64,000 nt of DNA, taken from Yersinia similis. Its GTDB lineage: Bacteria; Pseudomonadota; Gammaproteobacteria; Enterobacterales; Enterobacteriaceae. The stretch lies in assembly GCF_001053095.1 (NCBI RefSeq), contig NZ_CGBP01000016.1:39705-103704 (forward strand), written 5' to 3'. Positions 9,501 to 17,236 of this stretch are shown here, piece after piece. Every line of letters begins with the position of its first letter. Positions within the stretch are counted from its first letter, which is position 1. The translations under genes were made by a program, and so were the position numbers. The notes below the pieces were generated by a model that was not told the DNA's origin, did not search any database, and was given only the letters and a program-made list of their open reading frames with translations.

Positions 9501-9951
9501 CAAGGGATTCACTGATTTCCCGAGCGCGGTCTTGCTCTTGCTGTGATAAACGGTTTAGCTCCAGCAACTGACTGCTGACTTGTAGCACCTGTTGTTCCAA
9601 ATCAGATGTGGACAAGTTGCTGGGGACTGGCAAAGGTTTATCACCTTCCTGAGCTAATTGCTGACGTAACTCGCGAGTAAGTTTAGGAAAATCATCAATG
9701 GCTTTTTGATACTGCTGGGCGCGTATATCTGATTCTTTTGCATCTGCAAGCCAGCTAAGAGCCGCTTGCAGCGCCTGAACAATCTCTGCCTGATTCGGTG
9801 TCGTTTTATTGGACTCAGCCAGCTTTAGCTCTTGCCGCACTTGCTCTTCGTTAGGCTGAGTTGCCGCATGTAGCGGCATTAACAGGAAAAACGACAGTAC
9901 CAGACCAAAAGACCATGAAATTATCGGGCGCACGTAAGAGCTCCTTAACAT
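6592..9951 (-). CDS. mscM: Miniconductance mechanosensitive channel MscM (YjeP)
   Basis: 1119 residues; E. coli MscM has 1107. It is an inner-membrane channel that opens on hypo-osmotic shock. An N-terminal signal sequence ending near LHAATQ is followed by a long periplasmic coiled-coil region rich in Q, E and L (about 30-470), then multiple membrane helices and the C-terminal MscS-type domain. The pore helix region WLVAALGLGLGFGLQEIFAN and the beta-domain IRIGDTVTIRDLTGSVTKIN are highly conserved. The first few residues are uncertain, because a GTG six codons in could also start the signal peptide. It lies 23 bp after psd and is probably co-transcribed, as in E. coli. Confidence 0.95.
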   Translation of the reverse strand: MLRSSYVRPIISWSFGLVLSFFLLMPLHAATQPNEEQVRQELKLAESNKTTPNQAEIVQALQAALSWLADAKESDIRAQQYQKAIDDFPKLTRELRQQLAQEGDKPLPVPSNLSTSDLEQQVLQVSSQLLELNRLSQQEQDRAREISESLGQLPQQQSEARRMLAEIGPRIQSQSNPSTPVAQAQLTLLQAEAVARKAKVNELELSQLSANNRQELSRLQVELYKKREARVQAQLQSLRNNLNNQRQQAAEQALERTELLAEQGGDLPESIIQQLQRNRELSQALNQQVQRIDLISSQQRQAVAQTQQVRQALNTIREQAQWLGVSTVLGETLRAQVARLPEMPKSQQLDRDMAQLRVQRLQYEDMLEKLQQQKTTLKQDDGTPLTPDQQRILDAQWRTQSELLNSLLSGYDTQILELTKLKVANSQLVDALNGVREATHRYLFWVADVSPISLSYPITVAQDLTRLLSLDTLSQLSGAFVMMMTSQETLLPIIAALLFVGFSISSRRHYHAFLERASSRVGKVTQDHFSLTLRTVFWSILMALPLPVLWAALGYGLQNAWSYPMAIAIGNAVTATVPVLWVFMISASFAHPHGLFITHFRWSPTQVARAMRFYRLSVWLIVPLMMALITFENYNDREFAGTLGRLCFILLCIALSLVTNSLKRAGIPLYLDKKGSGENIINVALWGLLLSAPLIAALASALGYLTTSQALLARLETSVAIWFFLLVVYHIIRRWMLIQRRRIAFDRAKQRRADILAQRARGEEDSPHSNSTEGSIDVEEPIIDLDVISAQSLRLVRSILTMIALVSVIALWSEIHSAFGFLENIRLWDVSSTINGIESVQPITMGSLLIAVLVLIITAQLVRNLPALLELALLQHLDLTPGTGYAISTITKYLVILFGGLLGFSLLGIEWAKFQWLVAALGLGLGFGLQEIFANFVSGLIILFEKPIRIGDTVTIRDLTGSVTKINTRATTISDWDRKEIIVPNKAFITEQFINWSLSDSITRVVLTVPAPAETSSEEVTNVLMTAAQRCTLVLDTPPPEVYLVDLQQGIQIFELRIYAAEMGHRMPLRHEIHQLILAGYREHGITLPFPPFQARLETLGRGTGRVISSARSRTPGSL

Positions 9952-9974
9952 CGTGTTACGTCGTCAGCATCATG

Positions 9975-10856
9975 CTAGTAAGAAGGGGTAATAGGAGCCG
10001 CTTCGGCTAAGACTTCACCCATACGGGTAACCGCGCCGCTGTTTAGCTGTGGTGCGAAATACACTTTACCTTCAGCAAACAGGTTAATAACGGTTGAGCC
10101 TAATTTAAAGCGCCCCATCTCTTGGCCTTTCTCTAGGGTGATAGCCCCTTCACTGCCTGCTTGCGGGTATGTCCAACGGCGGATAACGCCTTCCCGTGGT
10201 GGGGTAATCGTCCCTGCCCATACGGTCTCTATACTGCCAACAATGGTCGCACCCACCAGAATTTGGGCCATTGGGCCAAAGGCGGTATCAAAGATACAAA
10301 TAACGCGTTCGTTACGGGCGAACAAATTAGGAACATTGGCAGCGGTTAACGGATTGACCGAGAACAAATCCCCTGGCACATAAATCATTTCGCGTAGCAC
10401 ACCATCACATGGCATATGCACCCGGTGGTAGTCTCGGGGAGCCAGGTAAGTGGTGACAAACTGCCCATTTTGGAATTCAGCAGCCAGCAGATAGTTACCG
10501 GCTAATAGGGCTTCCAGACTATAATTATGGCCTTTCGCCTGTAAAATTTGCCCCTCTTGGATGGCCCCTAACTGGCTTATTGCACCATCGGCAGGTTGGG
10601 CTAACAGGTTTTCTTCAGCCACAACCGGGCGTACACCTGCGCGTAGTGGGCGAACAAAGAATTCGTTGAAGGTACGATAAGCAGAGAATTCAGGATCCTG
10701 AGCTTCTTTCATATCGACTTTGTAATAACGGGCAAAAGCTTTGATGACCAACTGAGTCAACCAGCCGCCTTGCTTATTCGCTCCCCAGCCTGCTAGTTGT
10801 GTTAGCCCTTGTTTCGGAAGTAAATATTGTAATTTGATTTTGATACTGTCTAGCAC
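9975..10856 (-). CDS. psd: Phosphatidylserine decarboxylase proenzyme
   Basis: 293 residues, somewhat shorter at the C-terminus than E. coli Psd (322). It makes phosphatidylethanolamine from phosphatidylserine at the inner membrane. The self-cleavage motif LGST is at 252-255; cleavage before S254 creates the pyruvoyl group. The D90, H147 and S254 triad expected for autoprocessing is in place. It is the first gene of the psd-mscM pair; an ERIC element lies upstream, between psd and rsgA. Confidence 0.96.
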   Translation of the reverse strand: MLDSIKIKLQYLLPKQGLTQLAGWGANKQGGWLTQLVIKAFARYYKVDMKEAQDPEFSAYRTFNEFFVRPLRAGVRPVVAEENLLAQPADGAISQLGAIQEGQILQAKGHNYSLEALLAGNYLLAAEFQNGQFVTTYLAPRDYHRVHMPCDGVLREMIYVPGDLFSVNPLTAANVPNLFARNERVICIFDTAFGPMAQILVGATIVGSIETVWAGTITPPREGVIRRWTYPQAGSEGAITLEKGQEMGRFKLGSTVINLFAEGKVYFAPQLNSGAVTRMGEVLAEAAPITPSY

Positions 10857-10928
10857 GTCAACCTCTTGGGTAAACCGTTAGATAAAATAAGGGGGCGCAT
10901 TGTATCGCTCTGCGCCCACCCTGTCAGA

Positions 10929-11032
10929 CCCTTCTTACTTGACGCCGCAGCAGCGTTAGTGGCGTTCGCTCACCCGAATCACTTACTGATGTAAGCTCAT
11001 CGGGACTCGTTCACTTGCTGCAACGTCAAGAA
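10929..11032. repeat. ERIC element between psd and rsgA
   Basis: The segment CACCCGAATCACTTACTGATGTAAGCTCATCGGG is the core of ERIC and corresponds in reverse to the standard ERIC2 primer region. Flanking arms (TTGACGCCGCAGCAGCG and GCTGCAACGTCAAG) pair with each other. The outer TATACCC ends are lost, so this copy is slightly truncated. It lies between two genes on the same strand and would be transcribed with rsgA read-through. Confidence 0.8.
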
Positions 11033-11048
11033 AGCCGTTAGTTAAACA

Positions 11049-12101
11049 TCACTTCTCGTCACTGTCTGATGTTTTACGCGGCTTCGCTTGTTCCATACTT
11101 TCCAGAATTCGATGGTAATTATCAAAACGTTCCTCAGCAATTTTACCTTGCTCTACGGCTTCACGTAATGCGCAGCCTGGATCGTTGGTATGGCTGCAAT
11201 CACGGAATTTGCAATGGCCGAGATAATCACGGAATTCGACAAACCCCTGCGTAATTTGTTCCGGAGCTAAATGCCATAGACCAAATTCACGCACGCCTGG
11301 TGAATCAATCACATCACCGCCATGTTGGAAATGGTACAGACGCGCGGCGGTTGTGGTGTGCTGGCCGAGGCCCGAGTTACCAGAAACCGTATTGACCAGA
11401 ATTTCGTTATCTGTTGGCGGCAACAGGGCATTCAAGAGGCTGGATTTGCCCACCCCGGATTGGCCGGCAAAGATACTGATACGGCCAGCCAGTGCATTCT
11501 CAAAGGCTTCCATACCCTCACGTGTTTGGCTGGAGACTTCCAGAACGTCGTAACCAATACGACGATAAATATCCATCATGCCATCAACGAATTTACGGCC
11601 ATCGGCATCTAATAAGTCAATTTTATTCAGGACGATTAATGGTTCGACCTCCAGTGTTTCGCAGGCCACCAAATAGCGATCGATAATATTAAGCGAAAGC
11701 TCGGGTAAGATCGCCGATACGATAACAATCTGGTTAATATTGGCGGCGATAGGTTTCACGCCATCGTAGAGATCTGGGCGAGTCAGGACGGATGTTCGTT
11801 CGTGAACGGCCTCGACAATACCTTTAACTCGCACGCCTTCCTGCGCTTGTAAACCGGGACGCCAGACTACCCGATCACCGGTCACCAGTGATTTGATGGT
11901 ACGACGGATATTACAACGGTGCTGAGTGCCATCAACGGCCTCGACATCGGCATGCTGACCGAAGCGACTGATTACGATACCTTCTTGCGCATCGCCAAGC
12001 TGAGAGTCATCTAACTCAGGTTTTCTATCAGTGCGTAGTCTACGCTGATGATTAGCCTGTACACGGCGTTGTTGACCTTTCGACAGTTTATTCTTGCTCA
12101 C
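11049..12101 (-). CDS. rsgA: Ribosome small-subunit maturation GTPase RsgA
   Basis: 350 residues. RsgA (YjeQ) is a circularly permuted GTPase that checks the decoding centre late in 30S assembly. Its order is as expected: N-terminal OB fold (about 35-110), G4 motif NKIDLL, then G1 [15 protein letters not shown]3 DSPGVREF, and a C-terminal zinc-binding domain with C-x4-C-x-H-x5-C in [14 protein letters not shown]. The basic N-terminus [21 protein letters not shown] is typical. It is divergent from orn, as in E. coli. Confidence 0.96.
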   Translation of the reverse strand: MSKNKLSKGQQRRVQANHQRRLRTDRKPELDDSQLGDAQEGIVISRFGQHADVEAVDGTQHRCNIRRTIKSLVTGDRVVWRPGLQAQEGVRVKGIVEAVHERTSVLTRPDLYDGVKPIAANINQIVIVSAILPELSLNIIDRYLVACETLEVEPLIVLNKIDLLDADGRKFVDGMMDIYRRIGYDVLEVSSQTREGMEAFENALAGRISIFAGQSGVGKSSLLNALLPPTDNEILVNTVSGNSGLGQHTTTAARLYHFQHGGDVIDSPGVREFGLWHLAPEQITQGFVEFRDYLGHCKFRDCSHTNDPGCALREAVEQGKIAEERFDNYHRILESMEQAKPRKTSDSDEK

Positions 12102-12125
12102 TGTGCCTCACTTGAATCTGCATTT

Positions 12126-12206
12126 ATCCCCTTCGGACTTTACGTTGTAGGGTTGTTAGCGATGTTCACTTACAACCTACCTGCAACGCCAAGTTCTTTG
12201 GATATA
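12126..12206. repeat. Short ERIC-like element between rsgA and orn
   Basis: ATCCCCTTCGGACTTTACG on the left and GCAACGCCAAGTTCTTTGGATAT on the right are degenerate ERIC ends, about 80 bp apart, without the usual core. It occupies much of the intergenic space between the divergent genes rsgA and orn. Confidence 0.55.
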
Positions 12207-12299
12207 TCGCTCGTTGCGACCAAAAGGACTATGATACACATTATTTTATCAATTAACCGTTTGTTCGGTTGCTCCCCCGGCTTACAGATAGGAAATATC

Positions 12300-12845
12300 A
12301 TGGCAGAAAATCAAAATAATCTGATCTGGATCGATCTGGAAATGACCGGTCTTGATCCAGAGCGGGATCGGATCATCGAAATCGCTACCCTGGTCACTGA
12401 TGCGAATCTTAATATTCTGGCAGAAGGGCCTGTGCTGGCAGTCCATCAATCTGATGAACAGCTTGGGCTAATGGATGAGTGGAATGTTCGCACCCATACC
12501 GGTAGTGGTTTGGTTGAGCGGGTGAAAGCCAGCCCCTTTAATGACCATGATGCTGAATTACAAACTATCGAATTCCTGAAACAGTGGGTCCCAGCAGGGG
12601 TTTCACCCATTTGCGGTAACAGTGTGGGTCAGGACCGCCGTTTCCTGTTCCGTTACATGCCGGAGCTGGAAGCGTATTTCCATTACCGCTATCTGGATGT
12701 CAGTACATTGAAAGAGCTGGCGCGCCGCTGGAAGCCTGAAATTCTGGCTGGTTTTAAAAAGCAAAATACCCATCAGGCATTGGATGATATTCGTGAGTCA
12801 GTTGCCGAGCTTGCTTACTATCGTGAGCATTTTATTCAATCTTAA
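12300..12845 (+). CDS. orn: Oligoribonuclease
   Basis: 181 residues, the same length as E. coli Orn. It is a DEDDh 3'-5' exonuclease that degrades RNA dinucleotides and other very short products, finishing RNA turnover. The conserved motif [11 protein letters not shown] supplies the first D and [13 protein letters not shown] the second D, and [10 protein letters not shown] the catalytic H and last D. The start at 12300 ([15 protein letters not shown]) matches the family; 84 upstream in-frame codons from 12048 overlap rsgA and are rejected. Two ERIC elements follow immediately. Confidence 0.97.
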   Translation: MAENQNNLIWIDLEMTGLDPERDRIIEIATLVTDANLNILAEGPVLAVHQSDEQLGLMDEWNVRTHTGSGLVERVKASPFNDHDAELQTIEFLKQWVPAGVSPICGNSVGQDRRFLFRYMPELEAYFHYRYLDVSTLKELARRWKPEILAGFKKQNTHQALDDIRESVAELAYYREHFIQS

Positions 12846-12969
12846 TTCCCTTCGGCCTTGAAACAGCAGGGGCGTTAGCTGCGCTCACTTACCCGAATCA
12901 CTTACTGATGTAAGTTCATCGGGACGCGTTTGCTTGCTGCCTACCTGCTGCTCCAATGACTTTGGGAAT
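12845..12969. repeat. ERIC element, first of a tandem pair
   Basis: The copy runs from ATTCCCTTCGGCCTTG to CAATGACTTTGGGAAT and contains the ERIC core ACCCGAATCACTTACTGATGTAAG. It is nearly identical to the next copy and shares the GGGAATTCCC junction with it. It starts at the orn stop codon. Confidence 0.85.
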
Positions 12970-13096
12970 TCCCTTGATACGTGAAACAGCAGGGGCGTTA
13001 GCTGCGCTCACTTACCCGAATCACTTACTGATGTAAGTTCATCGGGACGCGTTTGCTTGCTGCCTACCTGCTGCTCCACCAATGATTTTGGGTATA
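12968..13096. repeat. ERIC element, second of a tandem pair
   Basis: About 90 bp, from GAAACAGCAGGGGCG through the core to CTACCTGCTGCTCC, are the same as in the preceding copy. Differences lie only near the ends: GATACG replaces GGCC, and CACCAATGATTTTGGGTATA forms the right end. The pair looks like a recent tandem duplication. Confidence 0.85.
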
Positions 13097-13181
13097 TACT
13101 CTGTCTGGTGCTGGTAAAAACATCACATTGCTGTTTTAATCGACACTTAAATAGAAAAATGATTTTTTTGCTTTCAGGGGC

Positions 13182-13209
13182 TTGCGGCAAAACGGATTTC
13201 TCGTATAAT
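13182..13209 (+). promoter_or_regulatory. Promoter of the tRNA-Gly cluster
   Basis: TTGCGG (-35, 13182-13187), a 16-bp spacer and TATAAT (-10, 13204-13209) are followed by a GC-rich GCGCACCCC discriminator, typical of stringently controlled stable-RNA promoters. An AT-rich tract upstream could be an UP element. It lies about 70 bp before the first tRNA. Confidence 0.75.
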
Positions 13210-13281
13210 GCGCACCCCGTACCGATGAAGAATTCGCAAGCATGCGAAGACAGATTTAGTACAAGATAAGTAATATCCAGA

Positions 13282-13357
<76 letters not shown>

Positions 13358-13448
13358 AGTTCTTTAGCAATAAAGAACTTCAGTCAAAAGTGAAGAGCAT
13401 CAGAAATAAAAAGTGTATAAATAACCAATGGGTGTTTATACAGGCGAC

Positions 13449-13524
<76 letters not shown>

Positions 13525-13591
13525 AATTTTTATTTGTCAGAATAAGATTTCACCTGCTTTCAGATACAGCAGGGTGTAATAGCACCTCAAT

Positions 13592-13667
<76 letters not shown>

Positions 13668-13689
13668 AATTTTTTCATTCAATTCCTGA

Positions 13690-13935
13690 TTATTTATCCA
13701 CAGCTATAGTGGGTACGATGTTGCGTCTCACATACTTAGCGAATTAACTTCGTCAACAGACTTATCCACAGATTCTGTTCTTTTTATATCCAGCTTGTAA
13801 TTTGTACGTTAAATTTTCCCATCAATTATATTACTGATTTATTTGCATATATTTTTATATGGAAACGTTATGCCGATCACTTGTGCTTTTTTTTGCACTT
13901 GATTGCCAAGGCATTTTTATTTTTATGCACAGTAA
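13690..13935. other. datA: datA-like DnaA-box cluster
   Basis: Three perfect DnaA boxes on the plus strand, TTATCCACA at 13694-13702, TTATCCACA at 13762-13770 and TTATGCACA at 13923-13931, lie in a 311-bp non-coding AT-rich stretch between the tRNA-Gly cluster and queG. As I recall, E. coli datA, the site that binds DnaA and promotes DnaA-ATP hydrolysis with IHF, lies at this same place. CATCAATTATATTA (about 13822-13835), between boxes 2 and 3, is a near-match to an IHF site. No ORF is credible here. The E. coli locus has five boxes; only three are clear here. Confidence 0.65.
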
Positions 13936-13978
13936 ATTACTTCGCTTATTCATCAAAAAAATGCTGAATAAAAAGATA

Positions 13979-15235
13979 TCAGGCATCCCGTGGTAGACCC
14001 TTTTCAATTGCACGAATCAACCGTTTTTTCTGTGGCAATTGAACCTCTACCGCCTGAGCAGCCCGCCGCGCTAATTGCTGTGATATCGCCCATTCAATAT
14101 GCTCATCCAGCATAGGATGCTGCCCCCGACGTGTTTCCAATGCTAATACGATGCTATCAAGATAAGGCGCATTGCCGAGTGCTACTGATATGTTACGTAA
14201 CCAACGTAGATGGCCAATACGCCGTATGGCAGACCCCTCCGTTACCCGCAAAAATTTCTCTTCGTTCCAGGCAAATAGATCTAGCAACTGCGGGGTGTGC
14301 AATACAGCTCGTGGACTAAAATCTTCTTCATCGGTTAATTGCGAGAAGCGATTCCAGGGACAAATAAGCTGGCAGTCATCGCAGCCATAAATCCGGTTAC
14401 CCATGAGCGGGCGGAACTCTTCAGGTATTGCGCCTTCCAGTTCAATCGTCAGGTAAGAGATACAGCGGCGGGCATCAACAGTGTAGGGGGCGACAATCGC
14501 CCCTGTTGGGCAGGTGGTCATGCAGGCCACACAGCGCCCACACTGCTCTTCCTGCGGTTTATCCACCGGCAAAGGCAGGTCAATCAGTAGCTCGCCAAGG
14601 AAGAACCAAGAACCGGCATCGCGGTTTAATATTAGTGAGTGCTTGCCAACCCAGCCAAGCCCTGCTTTAGCCGCCAGTGACCGCTCCATTATCGGCGCGG
14701 AGTCCACAAAGGGGCGAAAGTTGATTTCACCGGTAGTATGCTGTTCCGACTGGCCTTGTTGTTCTGGGCAATCATCTTGCTGTGCTAAGTCATGTTGTTC
14801 TAAACCATGTTGTTCTAAACGATATTGTTCTAAACGATATTGTTCTAAACAATAGTGTTGAATCTGATCGCCCAATTTTTTCAGGCGCTGGCGCAGCAAT
14901 TTATGGTAATCACGACCCAGAGCATAGCGGCTGACATAACCCAATTCTGGGTTATTTAATGTACTGGCAAATGCTGCCTTGGCTGGCAGATAATTCATCC
15001 GTACGCTTATCACCCGCAAGGTACCCGGCAATAACTCATGGGGCCGAGCGCGCAGCATACCGTGGCGTGCCATCCACGCCATTTCGCCATGATATTGTTT
15101 ATCAAGCCAGGCTTGTAAACGCGGTTCTTCCGCCGTCAAATCGGTATCGCAAATACCGACTTGCTGGAAACCTAGCGATTGCCCCCATTGCTTGATATGT
15201 TGGGCTAATTGATTCAGATCGAGGGGGTGTGCCAT
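13979..15235 (-). CDS. queG: Epoxyqueuosine reductase QueG
   Basis: 418 residues, longer than E. coli QueG (379). It catalyses the last step of queuosine synthesis, reducing epoxyqueuosine in tRNA using cobalamin and two [4Fe-4S] clusters. Both ferredoxin-type motifs are present: CGRCVACMTTCPTG and, further on, CDDCQLICPWN. The C-terminal HEAT-like region includes SAIRRIGHLRWLRNISVALGNAP. The extra length is an insertion at about residues 130-169, rich in Q, E, H and C, built from pentapeptides such as LEQYR and LEQHG encoded by a 15-bp tandem repeat. It lies between conserved segments and probably forms a surface loop. The start codon overlaps that of nnr on the other strand. Confidence 0.95.
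   Translation of the reverse strand: MAHPLDLNQLAQHIKQWGQSLGFQQVGICDTDLTAEEPRLQAWLDKQYHGEMAWMARHGMLRARPHELLPGTLRVISVRMNYLPAKAAFASTLNNPELGYVSRYALGRDYHKLLRQRLKKLGDQIQHYCLEQYRLEQYRLEQHGLEQHDLAQQDDCPEQQGQSEQHTTGEINFRPFVDSAPIMERSLAAKAGLGWVGKHSLILNRDAGSWFFLGELLIDLPLPVDKPQEEQCGRCVACMTTCPTGAIVAPYTVDARRCISYLTIELEGAIPEEFRPLMGNRIYGCDDCQLICPWNRFSQLTDEEDFSPRAVLHTPQLLDLFAWNEEKFLRVTEGSAIRRIGHLRWLRNISVALGNAPYLDSIVLALETRRGQHPMLDEHIEWAISQQLARRAAQAVEVQLPQKKRLIRAIEKGLPRDA
14795..14854. repeat. 15-bp tandem repeat inside queG
   Basis: Four consecutive units of TTGTTCTAAACGATA (plus strand; units 2 and 3 identical, units 1 and 4 with two and one substitutions) run without gaps, and degenerate units continue to the left. 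The unit is five codons long, so copy-number change would not break the queG frame. It is absent from E. coli queG as I remember it. Confidence 0.85.
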
Positions 15236-16748
15236 GACAGACCATAGTAAGAAACAAACCAGAGTCAGTTTACCACACTCTGTTTTTTCTGCGGACTGGG
15301 TACGTCAGAATGAAGCGGCGGCGGCGGCCCACTTCTCATTAACCCTGTTTGATCTGATGGCTCGAGCCGGAAACGCCGCCTTTGAACTGGCACATAAACA
15401 ATATCCTATAGCGCGTCATTGGCTGATTCTGTGTGGGCATGGCAATAATGGCGGGGATGGTTATATCGTTGCCAACCGTGCGTTGGTTGCGGGTATCGAT
15501 GTTACTCTTATCGCCTGTTCAGGTAACCGCCCTTTACCTGCGGAGGCGAAAGAAGCACAATCTCAATGGCTGGCTATCGGTGGTGTTATTCACCAGCCTG
15601 ATGTTCAGTGGCCACAAGATATTGATTTAATTGTTGATGGTTTATTGGGCATTGGCCTACGGGCAGCGCCACAAGGCATCTATGAGACCTTGATTGACAT
15701 GGCTAACCGCCATCGGGCGGTAAAAGTTGCATTGGATATTCCCTCCGGGCTGTGTGCGGATAGTGGTGCGGCCCTCGGTTCGGTGCTCCGTGCTGACCAC
15801 ACGTTGACGTTTGTTGCATTGAAGCCCGGTTTACTCACCGGGCAGGCTCGTGATTGGGTTGGGCAGTTACATTACGATGATCTAGGGCTGGCACCGTGGT
15901 TGGATACTCAGTCAGCACAAATCGAACGAATAACCGCCGATCATCTTCCTCAGTGGCTGAAACCTCGCCGCCCGTGTGCCCATAAAGGGGAGCATGGGCG
16001 TCTGCTGTTGGTGGGCGGTGATAAAGGATTCGGTGGTGCTATCCGTATGGCGGGAGAAGCTGCCCTACGAAGTGGTGCTGGGTTGGTGCGAGTACTTACT
16101 CACTCCGAGCATGTGGCACCGATTCTGGCTGCCCGTCCAGAGTTGATGGTGCAGGCGCTAACCGCCGAAACCCTAGAGCAAAGCATTCAATGGGCTGATG
16201 TGCTGGTCGTCGGGCCGGGATTAGGCCAGTCTGATTGGAGCAGGAATGCTCTGAAACTACTGCAACAGAGTGATAAACCCGCATTGTGGGATGCGGATGC
16301 ACTTAACTTACTAGCATTAAATCCTCATAGGCGTCAGAATTGGGTATTGACTCCTCATTCAGGAGAGGCTGCTCGTCTCCTTGGTTGCCGCGTCGTTGAC
16401 ATTGAAAGTGACCGCTTACTTTCGGCTCGAAACATCGTCAAGCAATATGGTGGTGTGGTGGTCTTGAAAGGCGCGGGCACCCTGATCGCTAATGAACAGG
16501 GTGAGATGGCCATTGCCGATGTGGGTAATGCCGGTATGGCTTCCGGTGGAATGGGCGATATTCTGTCCGGTATTATTGGTAGTTTAATAGCACAAAAGCT
16601 GGCGCTGTATGATGCCGCCTGCGCGGGGTGTGTCGTGCATGGCGTTGCCGCAGATAAGCTGGCTGAAGTTCAAGGCACCCGGGGTTTACTGGCCACAGAT
16701 TTGCTGCCTGTTATTCCGAAGTACATTAATCCTGAGTTAGCAAAATAG
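15234..16748 (+). CDS. nnr: Bifunctional NAD(P)H-hydrate epimerase/dehydratase
   Basis: 504 residues in two domains. The N-terminal YjeF_N epimerase (about 20-220) carries [11 protein letters not shown]; the C-terminal ribokinase-like ADP-dependent dehydratase (about 235-500) carries [25 protein letters not shown] and [15 protein letters not shown]. Together they repair hydrated NAD(P)H. The start MTDHSKK matches E. coli, and its ATG at 15234 overlaps the queG ATG on the other strand. It heads the run nnr-tsaE-amiB-mutL-miaA, with 10 bp to tsaE. Confidence 0.96.
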   Translation: MTDHSKKQTRVSLPHSVFSADWVRQNEAAAAAHFSLTLFDLMARAGNAAFELAHKQYPIARHWLILCGHGNNGGDGYIVANRALVAGIDVTLIACSGNRPLPAEAKEAQSQWLAIGGVIHQPDVQWPQDIDLIVDGLLGIGLRAAPQGIYETLIDMANRHRAVKVALDIPSGLCADSGAALGSVLRADHTLTFVALKPGLLTGQARDWVGQLHYDDLGLAPWLDTQSAQIERITADHLPQWLKPRRPCAHKGEHGRLLLVGGDKGFGGAIRMAGEAALRSGAGLVRVLTHSEHVAPILAARPELMVQALTAETLEQSIQWADVLVVGPGLGQSDWSRNALKLLQQSDKPALWDADALNLLALNPHRRQNWVLTPHSGEAARLLGCRVVDIESDRLLSARNIVKQYGGVVVLKGAGTLIANEQGEMAIADVGNAGMASGGMGDILSGIIGSLIAQKLALYDAACAGCVVHGVAADKLAEVQGTRGLLATDLLPVIPKYINPELAK

Positions 16749-16758
16749 ATATCATAGA

Positions 16759-17229
16759 ATGAAAGAACTCGTTTTACTGTTGCCTGATGAGGCAGCGACT
16801 GTTGCATTGGGAGCCACTTTGGCTCAAGCCTTCGGTGGTGCCAGCGTTATTTATCTGTTCGGTGATTTAGGTGCCGGAAAGACCACTTTTAGCCGCGGTT
16901 TTTTGCAGGCTCTGGGTCACAATGGGCATGTGAAAAGCCCAACTTATACCTTGGTTGAACCCTATACGTTGACACCAAGGCCAGTCTACCATTTTGACTT
17001 ATATCGTCTGGCTGACCCCGAAGAGCTGGAGTTTATGGGTATTCGCGATTACTTCGACCAGCAGGCTATCTGTTTGGTGGAGTGGCCACAGCAAGGCGCA
17101 GGGTTCCTGCCGCAAGCTGATGTAGAACTGCATCTGATTTATCAGGCGGCAGGGCGTGAAGCTCGGTTGGTCGCTATTTCCGATGCAGGCGCTGAAGTGT
17201 TGCGCCGTTTAGCTGCTGTGCAAGGATAA
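16759..17229 (+). CDS. tsaE: tRNA threonylcarbamoyladenosine biosynthesis ATPase TsaE
   Basis: 156 residues. TsaE (YjeE) works with TsaB, TsaC and TsaD to make t6A at position 37 of ANN-decoding tRNAs. The Walker A motif is [13 protein letters not shown] (about 36-48), followed by the family segment [11 protein letters not shown] and [18 protein letters not shown]. It is packed between nnr (10 bp) and amiB (7 bp) as in other enterobacteria. Confidence 0.96.
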   Translation: MKELVLLLPDEAATVALGATLAQAFGGASVIYLFGDLGAGKTTFSRGFLQALGHNGHVKSPTYTLVEPYTLTPRPVYHFDLYRLADPEELEFMGIRDYFDQQAICLVEWPQQGAGFLPQADVELHLIYQAAGREARLVAISDAGAEVLRRLAAVQG

Positions 17230-17236
17230 CGAGACG

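Noticed and set aside
13690..13935. DnaA boxes read as a replication origin
   Set aside because: No GATC cluster or AT-rich 13-mers beside the boxes, and neither mnmG nor mioC is next to them; position fits datA better than oriC.
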